DNA of 64,000 bases. Origin: UBA11591 sp040220895 (lineage in GTDB: Bacteria; Bacteroidota; Bacteroidia; Flavobacteriales_E; Vicingaceae). Location: NCBI GenBank assembly GCA_040220895.1, contig JAVJVY010000020.1:186001-250000 (forward strand). The letters are read 5' to 3'. Below are positions 18,031 through 26,589 of this stretch, piece after piece. The position numbers and the translations under genes are program-made. Below the pieces are notes generated by a model, which worked only from the letters and a program-made list of their open reading frames with translations, made no database searches and was not told where the DNA came from. Each line of letters opens with the position of its first letter. Positions within the stretch are counted from its first letter, which is position 1.

Positions 18031-18917
18031 TGAGTTCCATTCTGGATGATATAAAAACAAGCTTCAAGCATGGAAATGCTCTGACAAGGATCATTTACAT
18101 CAACCTGGCCGTTTTTTTGGTTATGAAGATCGTGCCCAGCTTGTCTTCCCTTTTCATTCGACCCGGCATTAGGATAGATCGCTGGTTTTCACTGCCGGCT
18201 GATTTGGGGAGTCTTCTTTTTAAACCTTGGACCATAGTTAGTTACATGTTCTTGCATGTAGATTTCTTTCACATACTTTTTAACTTGTTATGGTTATATT
18301 TTTTAGGAAAGATCTTTTTAGACTTACTCGGTGAAAAGCGATTTATAAGTACCTATTTACTTGGTGGAATGGCAGGGGGCCTTCTTTATATTCTAGCCTA
18401 CAATATTTTTCCTGTCTTTTCCGATGTCTTGCCCTTTGCCACTGCTATGGGAGCTTCGGCATCTGTCATGGCCATCATTGTCGCTATTGCCACAAAAGTC
18501 CCTAATTACACTATACGATTGATCCTGCTGGGTGAGGTTAAGTTGAAGTACATTGCCATTGTTTTCGTAGCTATGGATCTGATTTCAATGAGTGATGGAA
18601 ATGCCGGTGGTCACCTTGCTCATATCGGAGGTGCTCTTTTTGGCTTTACATATATCCGGAGCATGGACAGAGGCGTTGATTGGAGTGCAACTTTCTATAA
18701 ATGGATTGCTATTTTTCAAAGCCTTTTTAAAACCAATAAGCCAGGAAAAATGCATGTAGCGCACAAAGGAAAAGGAACTCCCTCTTCAGCTAAGCGAAAA
18801 GGGCATAGTGATCAGGAAATGGTTGACGTGATCTTGGATAAGATCTCCAAATCAGGTTATGACAGCTTAAGCGCCGAAGAAAAAAGCATCTTGTTCAAGG
18901 CAAGTCAAAACAATTAA
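18027..18917 (+). CDS. Rhomboid family protein (2) with variant GASA active-site motif
   Basis: 296 residues. Six membrane segments are followed by a basic C-terminal tail (about 230-296) with KGKGTPSSAKRKGHSDQE and a short helix ending in ILFKAS. HVDFFHILFNLLWLYFLG matches the rhomboid L1 loop. The active-site motif reads GASAS, with serine 144 in the nucleophile place but alanine instead of the usual glycine after it; the histidine 199 in AHIGG is present. It overlaps rhomboid 1 (ATGA type). Probably active, but the change deserves testing. Confidence 0.85.
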   Translation: MMSSILDDIKTSFKHGNALTRIIYINLAVFLVMKIVPSLSSLFIRPGIRIDRWFSLPADLGSLLFKPWTIVSYMFLHVDFFHILFNLLWLYFLGKIFLDLLGEKRFISTYLLGGMAGGLLYILAYNIFPVFSDVLPFATAMGASASVMAIIVAIATKVPNYTIRLILLGEVKLKYIAIVFVAMDLISMSDGNAGGHLAHIGGALFGFTYIRSMDRGVDWSATFYKWIAIFQSLFKTNKPGKMHVAHKGKGTPSSAKRKGHSDQEMVDVILDKISKSGYDSLSAEEKSILFKASQNN

Positions 18918-18919
18918 TA

Positions 18920-20197
18920 ATGTATTTGCAATTCTTATTCACATTCATTTTAATTGTCGGGGCCATTGACATTTACTTTTATCGTCATTTAAGGGCAACC
19001 ATCAAAGGTAAATTCAGAGAAAAAACGGTTCCCAAATGGCTACGCATGGCCTATTGGAGCTTTTCCATATTTACCTTAGCATTCTTGTTTTTCGCCATGT
19101 ACTTCTACATTGCTAAAGAAGCGCCTCCTAAGTTTGCTCGAATTTACATCACAGGATTTATTTTTATCGTGCTAATATCGAAGCTCTTCGGTGTGGTATT
19201 CTTTTTAATAGACGACATCAAAGACTCCTTTAAGTGGATGATTCGAAAGGTCATGGGCCGAGTTCCCAAGGCCACAAATGGAACTGAGAATAAAATCTCA
19301 AGAGGAACCTTTATCAAACAAAGCGGACTAATTGCAACTGCCATCCCATTTACAACGATGATGTACGGTGTGGTGCAATCGGCTTTTGACTATAATGTCA
19401 TAAGGGTTAAGCTCAAATCACCCAATTTGCCAAGTGCATTCAATGGTTTCAAAATTTTACATGTTTCAGATATTCATACCGGAAGCTTTATTTCGAAAGG
19501 CCCATTGCGGGATGCAGTAAAAATTATCAATGAGCAAGAAGCTGATATCGTATTTTTTACTGGAGATCTTGTAAATGAAATGGCAGAAGAGGCCCTGCCT
19601 TTTGTTGATGAATTCAAGCAAATATATGCCAAGCAGGGTGTTTACAGTATACTTGGTAATCATGACTACGGCGACTATTTTTATCAAAAAGATGACATGG
19701 AAGGCAAGGCCCACAATAAAGCCCTCATAACCGACATTCATCACCAAATGAATTGGGATATACTTCTAAACGATCACCGATTAATTGAGAAAGAAGGGCA
19801 AAAGATTGGCCTAATAGGTGTCGAAAATTGGGGAAGCAGTGGACGTTTTCAAAAATATGGTGATGTAGCAAAGGCCAGAAATGCCATGGAAGAATGTGAT
19901 TTCAACATCCTGCTTAGTCATGATCCCTCGCATTGGGGTGCGGTCGTCAGAAAGGAACAACGAGACATTGACCTGACACTCTCAGGGCATACCCATGGAT
20001 TCCAGATGGGCATCGAGATTCCCGGTTACATCAAATGGAGTCCTTCACAGTACCTCTATGAGGAATGGGCCGGGCTGTATCAAAAAAATGCCCAATGGAT
20101 CTATGTTAATCGCGGACTGGGATTTTTGGGTTATCCCGGAAGGCTGGGAATTCTTCCTGAAATCACTGTAATAGAACTAGAGCGAAGCATCGTTTAG
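18920..20197 (+). CDS. Membrane-anchored metallophosphoesterase (YkuE-like)
   Basis: 425 residues. Three to four membrane segments occupy about residues 1-165. The calcineurin-like phosphoesterase domain spans about 175-420 with all metal motifs: HVSDIHTGSF, FTGDLVNE, GNHDYGDYF, SHDPSHW, and SGHTHGFQMG. This class hydrolyses phosphoester lipids such as UDP-diacylglucosamine or related substrates; the substrate here is unknown. It begins two bases after rhomboid 2, so it belongs to the mutL operon, and is convergent with rhomboid 3 with no gap. Confidence 0.88.
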   Translation: MYLQFLFTFILIVGAIDIYFYRHLRATIKGKFREKTVPKWLRMAYWSFSIFTLAFLFFAMYFYIAKEAPPKFARIYITGFIFIVLISKLFGVVFFLIDDIKDSFKWMIRKVMGRVPKATNGTENKISRGTFIKQSGLIATAIPFTTMMYGVVQSAFDYNVIRVKLKSPNLPSAFNGFKILHVSDIHTGSFISKGPLRDAVKIINEQEADIVFFTGDLVNEMAEEALPFVDEFKQIYAKQGVYSILGNHDYGDYFYQKDDMEGKAHNKALITDIHHQMNWDILLNDHRLIEKEGQKIGLIGVENWGSSGRFQKYGDVAKARNAMEECDFNILLSHDPSHWGAVVRKEQRDIDLTLSGHTHGFQMGIEIPGYIKWSPSQYLYEEWAGLYQKNAQWIYVNRGLGFLGYPGRLGILPEITVIELERSIV

Positions 20198-20896
20198 TCA
20201 ATTCTTTGATTCAGATTTTGCCTTAAAAACGATTCGGAACGGCGGGTCATTTGATTTATCCTTTTCAAGTTTCCAATAATCCATTTTATCCAAAATGGCT
20301 TCTTCCTCTTCATCCCATTGATGTCGTTGTCTTTGCTTACCGACCTTCCTGTAATATATGGCTAGTGCAATTCCCGCAACAAAGCCCCAGAAATGAGATT
20401 CCCAACTTATTTTGTAATCGATGGGAAGCAGTCCCCACACCAAACTTCCATATAAAAAGGCGACCAGAAAAGAGATCGATATGAGCTGTTTGTGTTTGCG
20501 AATGAATCCGGATACGAGTAAAAAAGAAAAAAGCCCATATACTAAGCCACTGGCACCTATATGCAGGTTCTCCCTTGCCGATATCCATGTCCAGAACCCT
20601 CCCATCAGAATTACCCAGAGCAGTACCTTCCAGGCAACTTCTTTATAGAAATGAAATAAACTCCAGCCAAGAAGAAGCATGGGAACGGAATTATTGAACA
20701 AATGCTTCCAGTCACCATGTAGAAAAACCGTTGTTACGATACCCTGAATTCCATATAACTGTCTAGGGTACAATCCGTAATGCCCCAAGTTGATTCCCCC
20801 TCCGAATTCTATTAATTTCACCATCCACATTAGGGTGGTTATAAGCAGTGGGTATCGCAGATCTTCCAACAACGCTTTGATTTCAGCATTCTTCAT
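20198..20896 (-). CDS. Rhomboid family intramembrane serine protease (3)
   Basis: 232 residues from ATG 20896; a GTG two codons earlier is also possible. Motifs: HGDWKHLFNNSVPMLLLG for loop 1, HIGASGLVYGLFSF with serine 116, and a histidine at 168 in SHFWGF. This is a smaller, GlpG-like rhomboid with a charged C-terminal tail (KQRQRHQWDEEEEAILDKMD). It is convergent with the phosphoesterase gene. Having a third rhomboid within 4 kb of two others is unusual. Confidence 0.88.
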   Translation of the reverse strand: MKNAEIKALLEDLRYPLLITTLMWMVKLIEFGGGINLGHYGLYPRQLYGIQGIVTTVFLHGDWKHLFNNSVPMLLLGWSLFHFYKEVAWKVLLWVILMGGFWTWISARENLHIGASGLVYGLFSFLLVSGFIRKHKQLISISFLVAFLYGSLVWGLLPIDYKISWESHFWGFVAGIALAIYYRKVGKQRQRHQWDEEEEAILDKMDYWKLEKDKSNDPPFRIVFKAKSESKN

Positions 20897-20947
20897 GAGC
20901 ACAAATCTCAGAATTTCTTACTTTTAAATTGTCAATTATTTGATGCA

Positions 20948-21220
20948 TTGAAAAAAGTCATTCCATTTTTCGCTTTTATTGCAGCAATGAGCTTATCGGT
21001 TGTTGCATTCGCCGGCACAAATTCCAATTCGGAGACCATTTCACTGGTAAATGGAAAAGAAGGCGGTGAACCTCAGAAGAAACTAACCGATAACAAATAT
21101 AGTTTCACTTTGTTCAACTTTTTTGGATCTTATTCTTCCTCTAAATTGGTAAGTGATTCATCTGAGGTTGAAGAATCCATGCAGCCCTCTGAGCCTTCTG
21201 GCGTCAAGACAGACCTCTAG
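20948..21220 (+). CDS. Small secreted hypothetical protein
   Basis: 90 residues from TTG 20948. An N-terminal signal peptide (KKVIPFFAFIAAMSLSVVAFAG) precedes a short mature part rich in serine, lysine and acidic residues. The only in-frame starts are TTG and later codons, and the signal peptide fits TTG. Its 3' end overlaps the convergent djlA-like gene by 17 bases. I do not recognise a family. The coding call rests on the signal peptide and on fit between flanking genes. Confidence 0.55.
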   Translation: MKKVIPFFAFIAAMSLSVVAFAGTNSNSETISLVNGKEGGEPQKKLTDNKYSFTLFNFFGSYSSSKLVSDSSEVEESMQPSEPSGVKTDL

Positions 21221-21944
21221 ATTTTTTTATGTTGCTATAGGCTCGTTGAACACTTTGGAATTTTTCCTTTGCCATTTTTTGAAAATCTTCTCCGAGGTGA
21301 TTAACCTTATCCGGATGGTATTTAACGGCCATTTTTCGATAGGCCTTTTTGACTTCGTCATTGCTTGCAGAGGCGGATATTTCCAAAATCTTATAATCTG
21401 CATCTGAGTTGCCAATAAACATAGCCTTGATCGACTGATAGTCCTTATCCGAAATGCCCAACAACTGTGAAATTCGATTTATCACTTCCACCTCGGTTCT
21501 GTCAAAATGCTGGTCAGAAGCCGAAATTCCAAATAAGAAATGTACTAATTGAAGCCGGTCGGCATGAATCGTGAAATGCTTGATTTGAAGGCAAACATCT
21601 CTAAGTGGAATATCTTGCCCAAGTATTTCTTTGAACAACTTCATCTGCTCCTTGGTCTTCTCAACCCCAAATTGCTGGACCATAAACTTCTTAACATAAT
21701 CCAGTTCGGCTTTCAGTACCTTTCCGTCAGCCTTCATAACGGCAGCCGCCAGCACCAGCATGCTCACACTGAAATCACCTGTCTTTGTTCGTTGTCGGGC
21801 CTTGGGATCGGAATAAAGTTGTTCGTACTCTGCTTTATTGGCATTGTCGAACATTGTACCAATAGCATAGCCCAGCAAGGCCCCTATAGGGCCTGCAAAG
21901 GCCCAACCTAGGCCACCACCAATCCATTTACCGTATCTGGCCAT
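21204..21944 (-). CDS. TerB/DnaJ-domain protein (DjlA-like)
   Basis: 246 residues. A short glycine-rich N-terminus (GGGLGWAFAGPIGALLGYAIG) may insert in the membrane. A TerB-like helical domain spans about 50-150. The C-terminal J domain (about 178-240) has the HPD motif in AVKYHPDKV. The J domain activates DnaK-type chaperones. The order resembles DjlA, a membrane-bound co-chaperone. The 57-residue membrane protein gene at 21974-22147 lies just upstream on the same strand. Confidence 0.85.
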   Translation of the reverse strand: MARYGKWIGGGLGWAFAGPIGALLGYAIGTMFDNANKAEYEQLYSDPKARQRTKTGDFSVSMLVLAAAVMKADGKVLKAELDYVKKFMVQQFGVEKTKEQMKLFKEILGQDIPLRDVCLQIKHFTIHADRLQLVHFLFGISASDQHFDRTEVEVINRISQLLGISDKDYQSIKAMFIGNSDADYKILEISASASNDEVKKAYRKMAVKYHPDKVNHLGEDFQKMAKEKFQSVQRAYSNIKKSRGLS

Positions 21945-21973
21945 GTGTATCTATTCTGCGAAACGCAGAGGAA

Positions 21974-22147
21974 TTAATCCTTGTTAATTCCAATGAGAAA
22001 AGCTCCCAGTACCGCGAACTGAATCAGGATCATCATGATCAATGATACAACACCTTCATTGGCCTCTATTGAAAGAAATCCAAAATTCAACGGAATTAGC
22101 AATGAAAAGGCTATTAATAGAATCGCGACCAGTTTGTTCTTTTTCAT
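21974..22147 (-). CDS. Small two-segment membrane protein
   Basis: 57 residues from ATG 22147 (the open frame extends upstream to 22300 but without a plausible coding character). Two hydrophobic segments flank a short loop (KLVAILLIAFSLLIPLNF and VSLIMMILIQFAVLGAFL). The start MKKNK is a typical small membrane protein N-terminus. It lies 29 bases upstream of the djlA-like gene on the same strand and may be co-transcribed. Function unknown. Confidence 0.55.
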   Translation of the reverse strand: MKKNKLVAILLIAFSLLIPLNFGFLSIEANEGVVSLIMMILIQFAVLGAFLIGINKD

Positions 22148-22345
22148 CGATAGAATTTTACACAAAAAAAACACAATTTTTTGGTTTTTCCCCTGATTAG
22201 GTGAAGAAATCGCAACAGTGACCGCCATAATGAATCGAAATAAATACAAAGAAGAGATTGGAGCAACGTCGTCAATTGGCGAAGAACAAAAAGATATCAT
22301 TTCAACTTAAATTCTTATTTTTCAGACTCACATAAATTAAATGAA

Positions 22346-22582
22346 ATGCCCAAACCGACCATTGCCCAAAAAAGCCCCTTCGTAGTAAAACTGGAAGCCG
22401 GTGTCTATGCCTGGTGCGCATGCGGAAACAGTAAAAATCAACCCTATTGTGATGGTAGTCATAAAGGAAGTGAGTTCAGCCCGATTGTTGAGAAAATAGG
22501 TGAATCTAAAACTGTGGCATGGTGCGGTTGTAAGCAGAGCAGTGGAAAACCATATTGCGATGGAACCCATGCCAAATTATAG
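22346..22582 (+). CDS. CDGSH iron-sulfur domain protein with two tandem motifs
   Basis: 78 residues. Two CDGSH-type motifs occur: CACGNSKNQPYCDGSH and CGCKQSSGKPYCDGTH, each a CxCx(n)C-H set binding a 2Fe-2S cluster. The second repeat has T in place of S. Tandem CDGSH proteins of this size are found widely in bacteria and are thought to act in iron-sulfur or redox handling. It is a single-gene unit. Confidence 0.9.
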   Translation: MPKPTIAQKSPFVVKLEAGVYAWCACGNSKNQPYCDGSHKGSEFSPIVEKIGESKTVAWCGCKQSSGKPYCDGTHAKL

Positions 22583-22702
22583 TGACGCATCTTTCTCAGA
22601 CATTTTAAAAGAATATCGAAGAAACGATACAACTTCATTTCTTCCTTTTTTCAATTCAATCTGAACTGCCCGAAAAGCGTCTGTGCATCATCTAAATGCA
22701 CG

Positions 22703-22710
22703 TATCTTTG
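22703..22710 (+). promoter_or_regulatory. -7 box TATCTTTG ahead of the CHU_C surface protein
   Basis: Exact TAnnTTTG, five bases before the ATG at 22716. It supports the ATG over the earlier GTG at 22683 and predicts a very short leader. Confidence 0.5.
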
Positions 22711-22715
22711 TTCTT

Positions 22716-24989
22716 ATGCACTGCCCGATTCGACTAATTAGCTTATTTTTTCTGCTGCAGCTTGCATTCGGAATTAAAGCACAGAAGGAAAGCTATAATT
22801 GGTATTTCGGCCGAAATGCAGGAATTACCTTCTTGCCTTCTGGCATTCCAAGTGCACTCTCAAATTCTGCCATGAATGCCCGGTTTGGCAGCGCATCCAT
22901 TTCAGATTCCTGCTCGGGTCAATTGCTTTTTTATACTGAAGGAGACACGGTTTGGAATAGAAATCATCAAGTCATGCCCAATGGCACGGGTCTGGGTGGT
23001 GTGAATTCCACCCAATCATCATTGATCGTTGGTAAGCCCCAGTCTTCAGATGGTCAATACTTTGTATTTACCGTTGGAACCACTTTGAATTCGGGATTGA
23101 GTTATAGTATTATCGATATGAATCTGGCTTCGGGACTTGGCGATGTAATCAATGGACAAAAAAAAATCGCCTTGATTTCACCAACACTAGAAAAGGTCAC
23201 AGCGGTCCGCCACAGTAATAATCACGATGTATGGATTATAACGCATACCCTAAATGATAATTCATTTTATGCTTTCCAGCTCTCCAATTCCGGTGTCGGT
23301 GCGCCTGTTGTAACAAAAGTTGGTCCCAATTATACCAGTAATGACCTGAAGGGCTATATGAAGGCATCACCGAATGGACAAAACTTATGCTTGGCCTTGG
23401 ATGCCAGCAAGCGCTTTGACTTATATGATTTTGATAATACAAGCGGAGTGGTTAGCAACCAAAGAAGTACAGGGAATTTCTTTCCTTTTGCATTTGGAGT
23501 GGAATTCTCGCCCGATGCCAGTAAACTTTATGTTACCGGAGATCCTACGGGACTTTATCAGTACGATCTTTCTTCAGCAGGGCCGGGCAAACCCCTTGGA
23601 GATTCAACACTTATTGGTACAACCAGCCAGATCAAGGCCCTGCAATTAGGTGCCGATGCTAAAATTTATGTGAATGAAGCATTTAACCTGGGAGTCGTTA
23701 ATGCACCTAATGAAAAAGGAGCTTTAAGCAATTATCAGGCCGGAGCAATTGCTTTATCCGGGTTTGGCAACAATGCCCTCCCTACTTTTCTGCAAAGTTA
23801 TTTTACACCCACTGGTATCAATGAAAAAAACCTGTGCTTTGGTATTGCCACTGAATTTACACTGAGTGTCAGTAGTTCCGTTGACAGTGTTCTCTGGAAT
23901 TTTGGTGACCCTATTACAGGATCAAACAATACATCCAAATTGACCAAACCCAGTCATGTTTTTTCAAACACCGGAAGCTTTACTGTAACGAGCTATGTTT
24001 TTACCAAGAAATGCGGGAATGTGAACATCGACACAGTATCCAAAGTAATTACTATTATCAGCCAACCTATTCCAGTGGTCGACTTGGGAAACGATACCAG
24101 TATTTGTCCTGGAGATAGCTTGTTTTTAACGACACCTGGGACGGAACCAAGTTACCAGTGGAGCACTGGCAGCAACGCTACCGATATCTGGGCCGTTGAC
24201 GAGGGAATTTACTGGGTCAGAGCTACAAATGCCTGTGGGGGCGTTACTGACAGTGTTTTTATTGATTTCTTCACTTCCGATCTCAACGTCAACCTGGGCA
24301 AAGACACTAATATTTGCGAGGGTGACAATTTTGCGCTGAACGCATTTCAGTCCGATGCCATTGCTTATTTGTGGAATGATTCTTCAAATTTTCAGGGATT
24401 GAACATAAATATGAAGGGGAAGTATTGGGTTCAGGTAAGGGACTTATGTGAAGTTCAAAGCGATACCATCGACATTGGGTATAAATTCAAACCCGTCGTA
24501 GATATTGGAAACGATACCATCATATGCGATGGAACCATCATTATCTTAGATGCTAGACATCCCGGCACCAGGTCGTATAAATGGCAAGATGGCAGAGAGT
24601 CTTCGCAATTTCCGGTGAATCAAGAAGGATTTTATTTTGTTAATGCCATTAACGAGTGTGGCGGCTCCAGAGGTGAGGTTTATATAAGGACAAAGGATTG
24701 CGATTGTTACGTAAATGTACCTAATTCCTTCACTCCCAATAATGATCAAATAAACGAATATTTTAAGGTGATCTCGGCCTGCGAATTCAAGGAGTTTGAG
24801 CTTTCTGTATTCAACCGCTGGGGTGAACGAGTTTTTTTCAGCAGAAATCCGGTTTCAATTTGGGACGGAACATTCAAAGGCAAAAAAGCAGCTTCAGGGA
24901 CCTATACCTACCAATTGATCTATGTATCTCAAAATCCATTTGATCAACAAGAATACCAGCTCAAAGGGACCGTCAATTTGTTGAGGTAA
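22716..24989 (+). CDS. Surface protein with Ig/PKD-like repeats and gliding-motility type C-terminal domain
   Basis: 757 residues from ATG 22716 with a signal peptide (LISLFFLLQLAFGIKAQ). Residues about 30-370 look like a beta-propeller-type region. A PKD-like domain follows (LWNFGDPIT... HVFSNTGSFTVTSYVF). Three similar Ig-like repeats begin near residues 454, 525 and 594, each opening with DLGNDTSIC, NLGKDTNIC or DIGNDTIIC. The last 94 residues are a CHU_C domain (SFTPNNDQINEYF, FNRWGERVF, IWDGTFKGK), the type IX sorting signal of the gliding-motility-associated class. Probably exported to the cell surface. Confidence 0.88.
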   Translation: MHCPIRLISLFFLLQLAFGIKAQKESYNWYFGRNAGITFLPSGIPSALSNSAMNARFGSASISDSCSGQLLFYTEGDTVWNRNHQVMPNGTGLGGVNSTQSSLIVGKPQSSDGQYFVFTVGTTLNSGLSYSIIDMNLASGLGDVINGQKKIALISPTLEKVTAVRHSNNHDVWIITHTLNDNSFYAFQLSNSGVGAPVVTKVGPNYTSNDLKGYMKASPNGQNLCLALDASKRFDLYDFDNTSGVVSNQRSTGNFFPFAFGVEFSPDASKLYVTGDPTGLYQYDLSSAGPGKPLGDSTLIGTTSQIKALQLGADAKIYVNEAFNLGVVNAPNEKGALSNYQAGAIALSGFGNNALPTFLQSYFTPTGINEKNLCFGIATEFTLSVSSSVDSVLWNFGDPITGSNNTSKLTKPSHVFSNTGSFTVTSYVFTKKCGNVNIDTVSKVITIISQPIPVVDLGNDTSICPGDSLFLTTPGTEPSYQWSTGSNATDIWAVDEGIYWVRATNACGGVTDSVFIDFFTSDLNVNLGKDTNICEGDNFALNAFQSDAIAYLWNDSSNFQGLNINMKGKYWVQVRDLCEVQSDTIDIGYKFKPVVDIGNDTIICDGTIIILDARHPGTRSYKWQDGRESSQFPVNQEGFYFVNAINECGGSRGEVYIRTKDCDCYVNVPNSFTPNNDQINEYFKVISACEFKEFELSVFNRWGERVFFSRNPVSIWDGTFKGKKAASGTYTYQLIYVSQNPFDQQEYQLKGTVNLLR

Positions 24990-25013
24990 AACGATGCTTT
25001 CCCCACAATAAAA

Positions 25014-25379
25014 AAAGCAAACCTATAAGCCGGGTTCTGTCCCCCTTCGGGGCTCTGCCATTTATCTGATCCTTTCGGATATTGAGCGACCTACCCTCCG
25101 GGTGAAGCGGGTAACTTCATTCCAACTAGTGGAATCCCGGTATATTTGGTCTTGCAGCATCCAAGGTTTTTACGGCTGAGAGAGTTACCCCTCCCACCGG
25201 TGAGCTCTTACCTCACCTTTTCACCCTTACCTCAACGAATCGTGGCGGTTTTTTTCTGCTACACTATCTGTCAAAAAGGCCTTTCAACCTTATTGCCCTT
25301 GGTTTCCCAAGGTGGATTACCCTATGCTGCCCGGACTTTCCTCTCCGTCGTAAGATGGAGCGGCAGAGCGGTTTGCTCG
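25014..25379 (-). ncRNA. rnpB: RNase P RNA (rnpB), bacterial type A
   Basis: Read on the minus strand, the region has the 5' universal core GAGGAAAGTCCGGGCAGC and the 3' core GACAGAACCCGGCTTATAGG. The P1 helix is clear: AGCAAACC (25370-25377) pairs with GGTTTGCT (25016-25023) over eight bases. A run of U follows at the 3' end (25010-25016), acting as terminator. Length is about 365 nt, normal for the class. The boundaries may shift by a few bases. The RNA matures the 5' end of tRNAs with the protein RnpA, which is not in the window. It follows the Smr gene almost without a gap. Confidence 0.95.
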
Positions 25380-25380
25380 G

Positions 25381-25388
25381 CAAAACTA
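25381..25388 (-). promoter_or_regulatory. -7 box TAGTTTTG for rnpB overlapping the Smr stop codon
   Basis: Exact TAnnTTTG on the minus strand. The first three bases TAG are the stop codon of the Smr-domain gene. The box ends three bases before the start of P1 (25377), about where a transcript would begin. The best -33 candidate, a TTG about 14 bases further upstream, is closer than usual. Confidence 0.6.
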
Positions 25389-26000
25389 CGAAAAGGTACC
25401 ATCAAAATGACCATGGACGCGAACTTCGGTAGCTCCTATGCCATAGCGACGGTGATCGGCATTCTCAAAACTCACGTAACCAAGGGATTTCAGCCATGCA
25501 CGTAATTCGTGTCGAAGAACTCCGGCTCCCACTCCATGGATAAAAACAATGGTAGAAATTTTCATATCCACGGCTGAATGAAGGCATTCTTTTGCGTGGT
25601 TTAACTGATGGTTTAACTTTTCGCCATCACTCAGACTTTTAGGGCGCTCTGTGAGTTCTTCAATGTGAAGGTCCACTTCAACAAAGTCCTTCTTTCGGTT
25701 TGTCCAATATGCCCTTGAGCTTTGAAGGTAATTTCGCATAAGGGCATGGTAATCGTGTCCCGTGGAATGAGATCGGTCATGTTGATCGTCAAAGCTACTG
25801 CCTATGTCAGCCAATTTCGCTTTAACTGAATCAACATTTACAGCGGTGTTTGCAGGTGCAACAATTTCATTACCTGATACTTGAAATATAAATCCTGTTT
25901 CATCTTCAATGCAATAGAAATCTCCCTCCAGTACTTCAATAACGATGCCCCCACCTTTTTGATTCAAGTATTTAATGATGTCCCCTTTTTTAAAACCCAT
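25386..26000 (-). CDS. Smr-domain protein with N-terminal DUF2027-like region
   Basis: 204 residues. The N-terminal part (about 1-60) begins GFKKGDIIKYLNQKGGGIV, a small SH3/KOW-like barrel of the DUF2027 type. The C-terminal Smr domain (about 110-200) contains DLHIEEL and VFIHGVGAGVLRHELRAWL, the H-G-x-G core of small MutS-related endonucleases. Such proteins nick branched nucleic acid or act in ribosome rescue. The stop codon sits within the rnpB promoter box. It is divergent from the NUDIX gene. Confidence 0.85.
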   Translation of the reverse strand: MGFKKGDIIKYLNQKGGGIVIEVLEGDFYCIEDETGFIFQVSGNEIVAPANTAVNVDSVKAKLADIGSSFDDQHDRSHSTGHDYHALMRNYLQSSRAYWTNRKKDFVEVDLHIEELTERPKSLSDGEKLNHQLNHAKECLHSAVDMKISTIVFIHGVGAGVLRHELRAWLKSLGYVSFENADHRRYGIGATEVRVHGHFDGTFS

Positions 26001-26016
26001 CTTGTTAGATTTGCTA

Positions 26017-26024
26017 CAAAATTA
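26017..26024 (-). promoter_or_regulatory. -7 box TAATTTTG for the Smr gene
   Basis: Exact TAnnTTTG on the minus strand, 16 bases before the ATG at 26000. No -33 TTG at good spacing was seen. Confidence 0.45.
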
Positions 26025-26040
26025 ACCAAGATTGCCTGCC

Positions 26041-26589
26041 ATGAAGAACCCTTGGATTACAAAAACTTCTAAAAAGATCTATCAAAATCCGTGGATCGAA
26101 TTAACCGAACATCAGGTAGTTCATCCCGGAGGTAAAGATGGCATATACGGAGTGGTGCATTTTAAAAATAAGGCAGTGGCCATTATACCACTTGACGAAG
26201 AGTATAACACATGGCTTGTTGGACAGTATAGGTATACGCTAAAGCAATTTAGTTGGGAGATTCCTGAAGGAGGCAGCAAATTAGACATCGATCCTTTACT
26301 AGGCGCGCAGCGCGAGCTTAAAGAAGAGACGGGAATAACCGCAAAAGACTGGAAAGAGATCTTAAACGTTGATCTTAGTAACAGTGTGACAGACGAAACA
26401 GGTGTGACATACATTGCAAAGGATCTTTCATTTGGCCAAGCTGAACCCGATGAAGATGAAAAATTGGAGATTAAAAAGTTGCCCTTCTCCAAGGTCTATG
26501 AAATGGCAATGTCAGGTGAAATCACAGATTGCCTGGCCGTTGCATCCATTTTCAAAACTCAACTGCTGATCGAAAAAGGATTGATCTAG
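26041..26589 (+). CDS. NUDIX hydrolase (ADP-ribose pyrophosphatase type)
   Basis: 182 residues from ATG 26041; a TTG three codons earlier is less likely. The NUDIX box is present at about residues 78-100, with G in EGGSKLDIDPLLGAQ and RELKEETGI. SWEIPEGG before it is typical of ADP-ribose or nucleoside-diphosphate-sugar hydrolases. It should hydrolyse a nucleoside diphosphate linked to another group. Its stop overlaps that of the convergent DUF2279 gene by four bases. Confidence 0.87.
   Translation: MKNPWITKTSKKIYQNPWIELTEHQVVHPGGKDGIYGVVHFKNKAVAIIPLDEEYNTWLVGQYRYTLKQFSWEIPEGGSKLDIDPLLGAQRELKEETGITAKDWKEILNVDLSNSVTDETGVTYIAKDLSFGQAEPDEDEKLEIKKLPFSKVYEMAMSGEITDCLAVASIFKTQLLIEKGLI

Noticed and set aside
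25146..25505. 119-codon open frame on the + strand over RNase P RNA
   Set aside because: It lies antisense to rnpB and the end of the Smr gene; no protein likeness, explained by the RNA.
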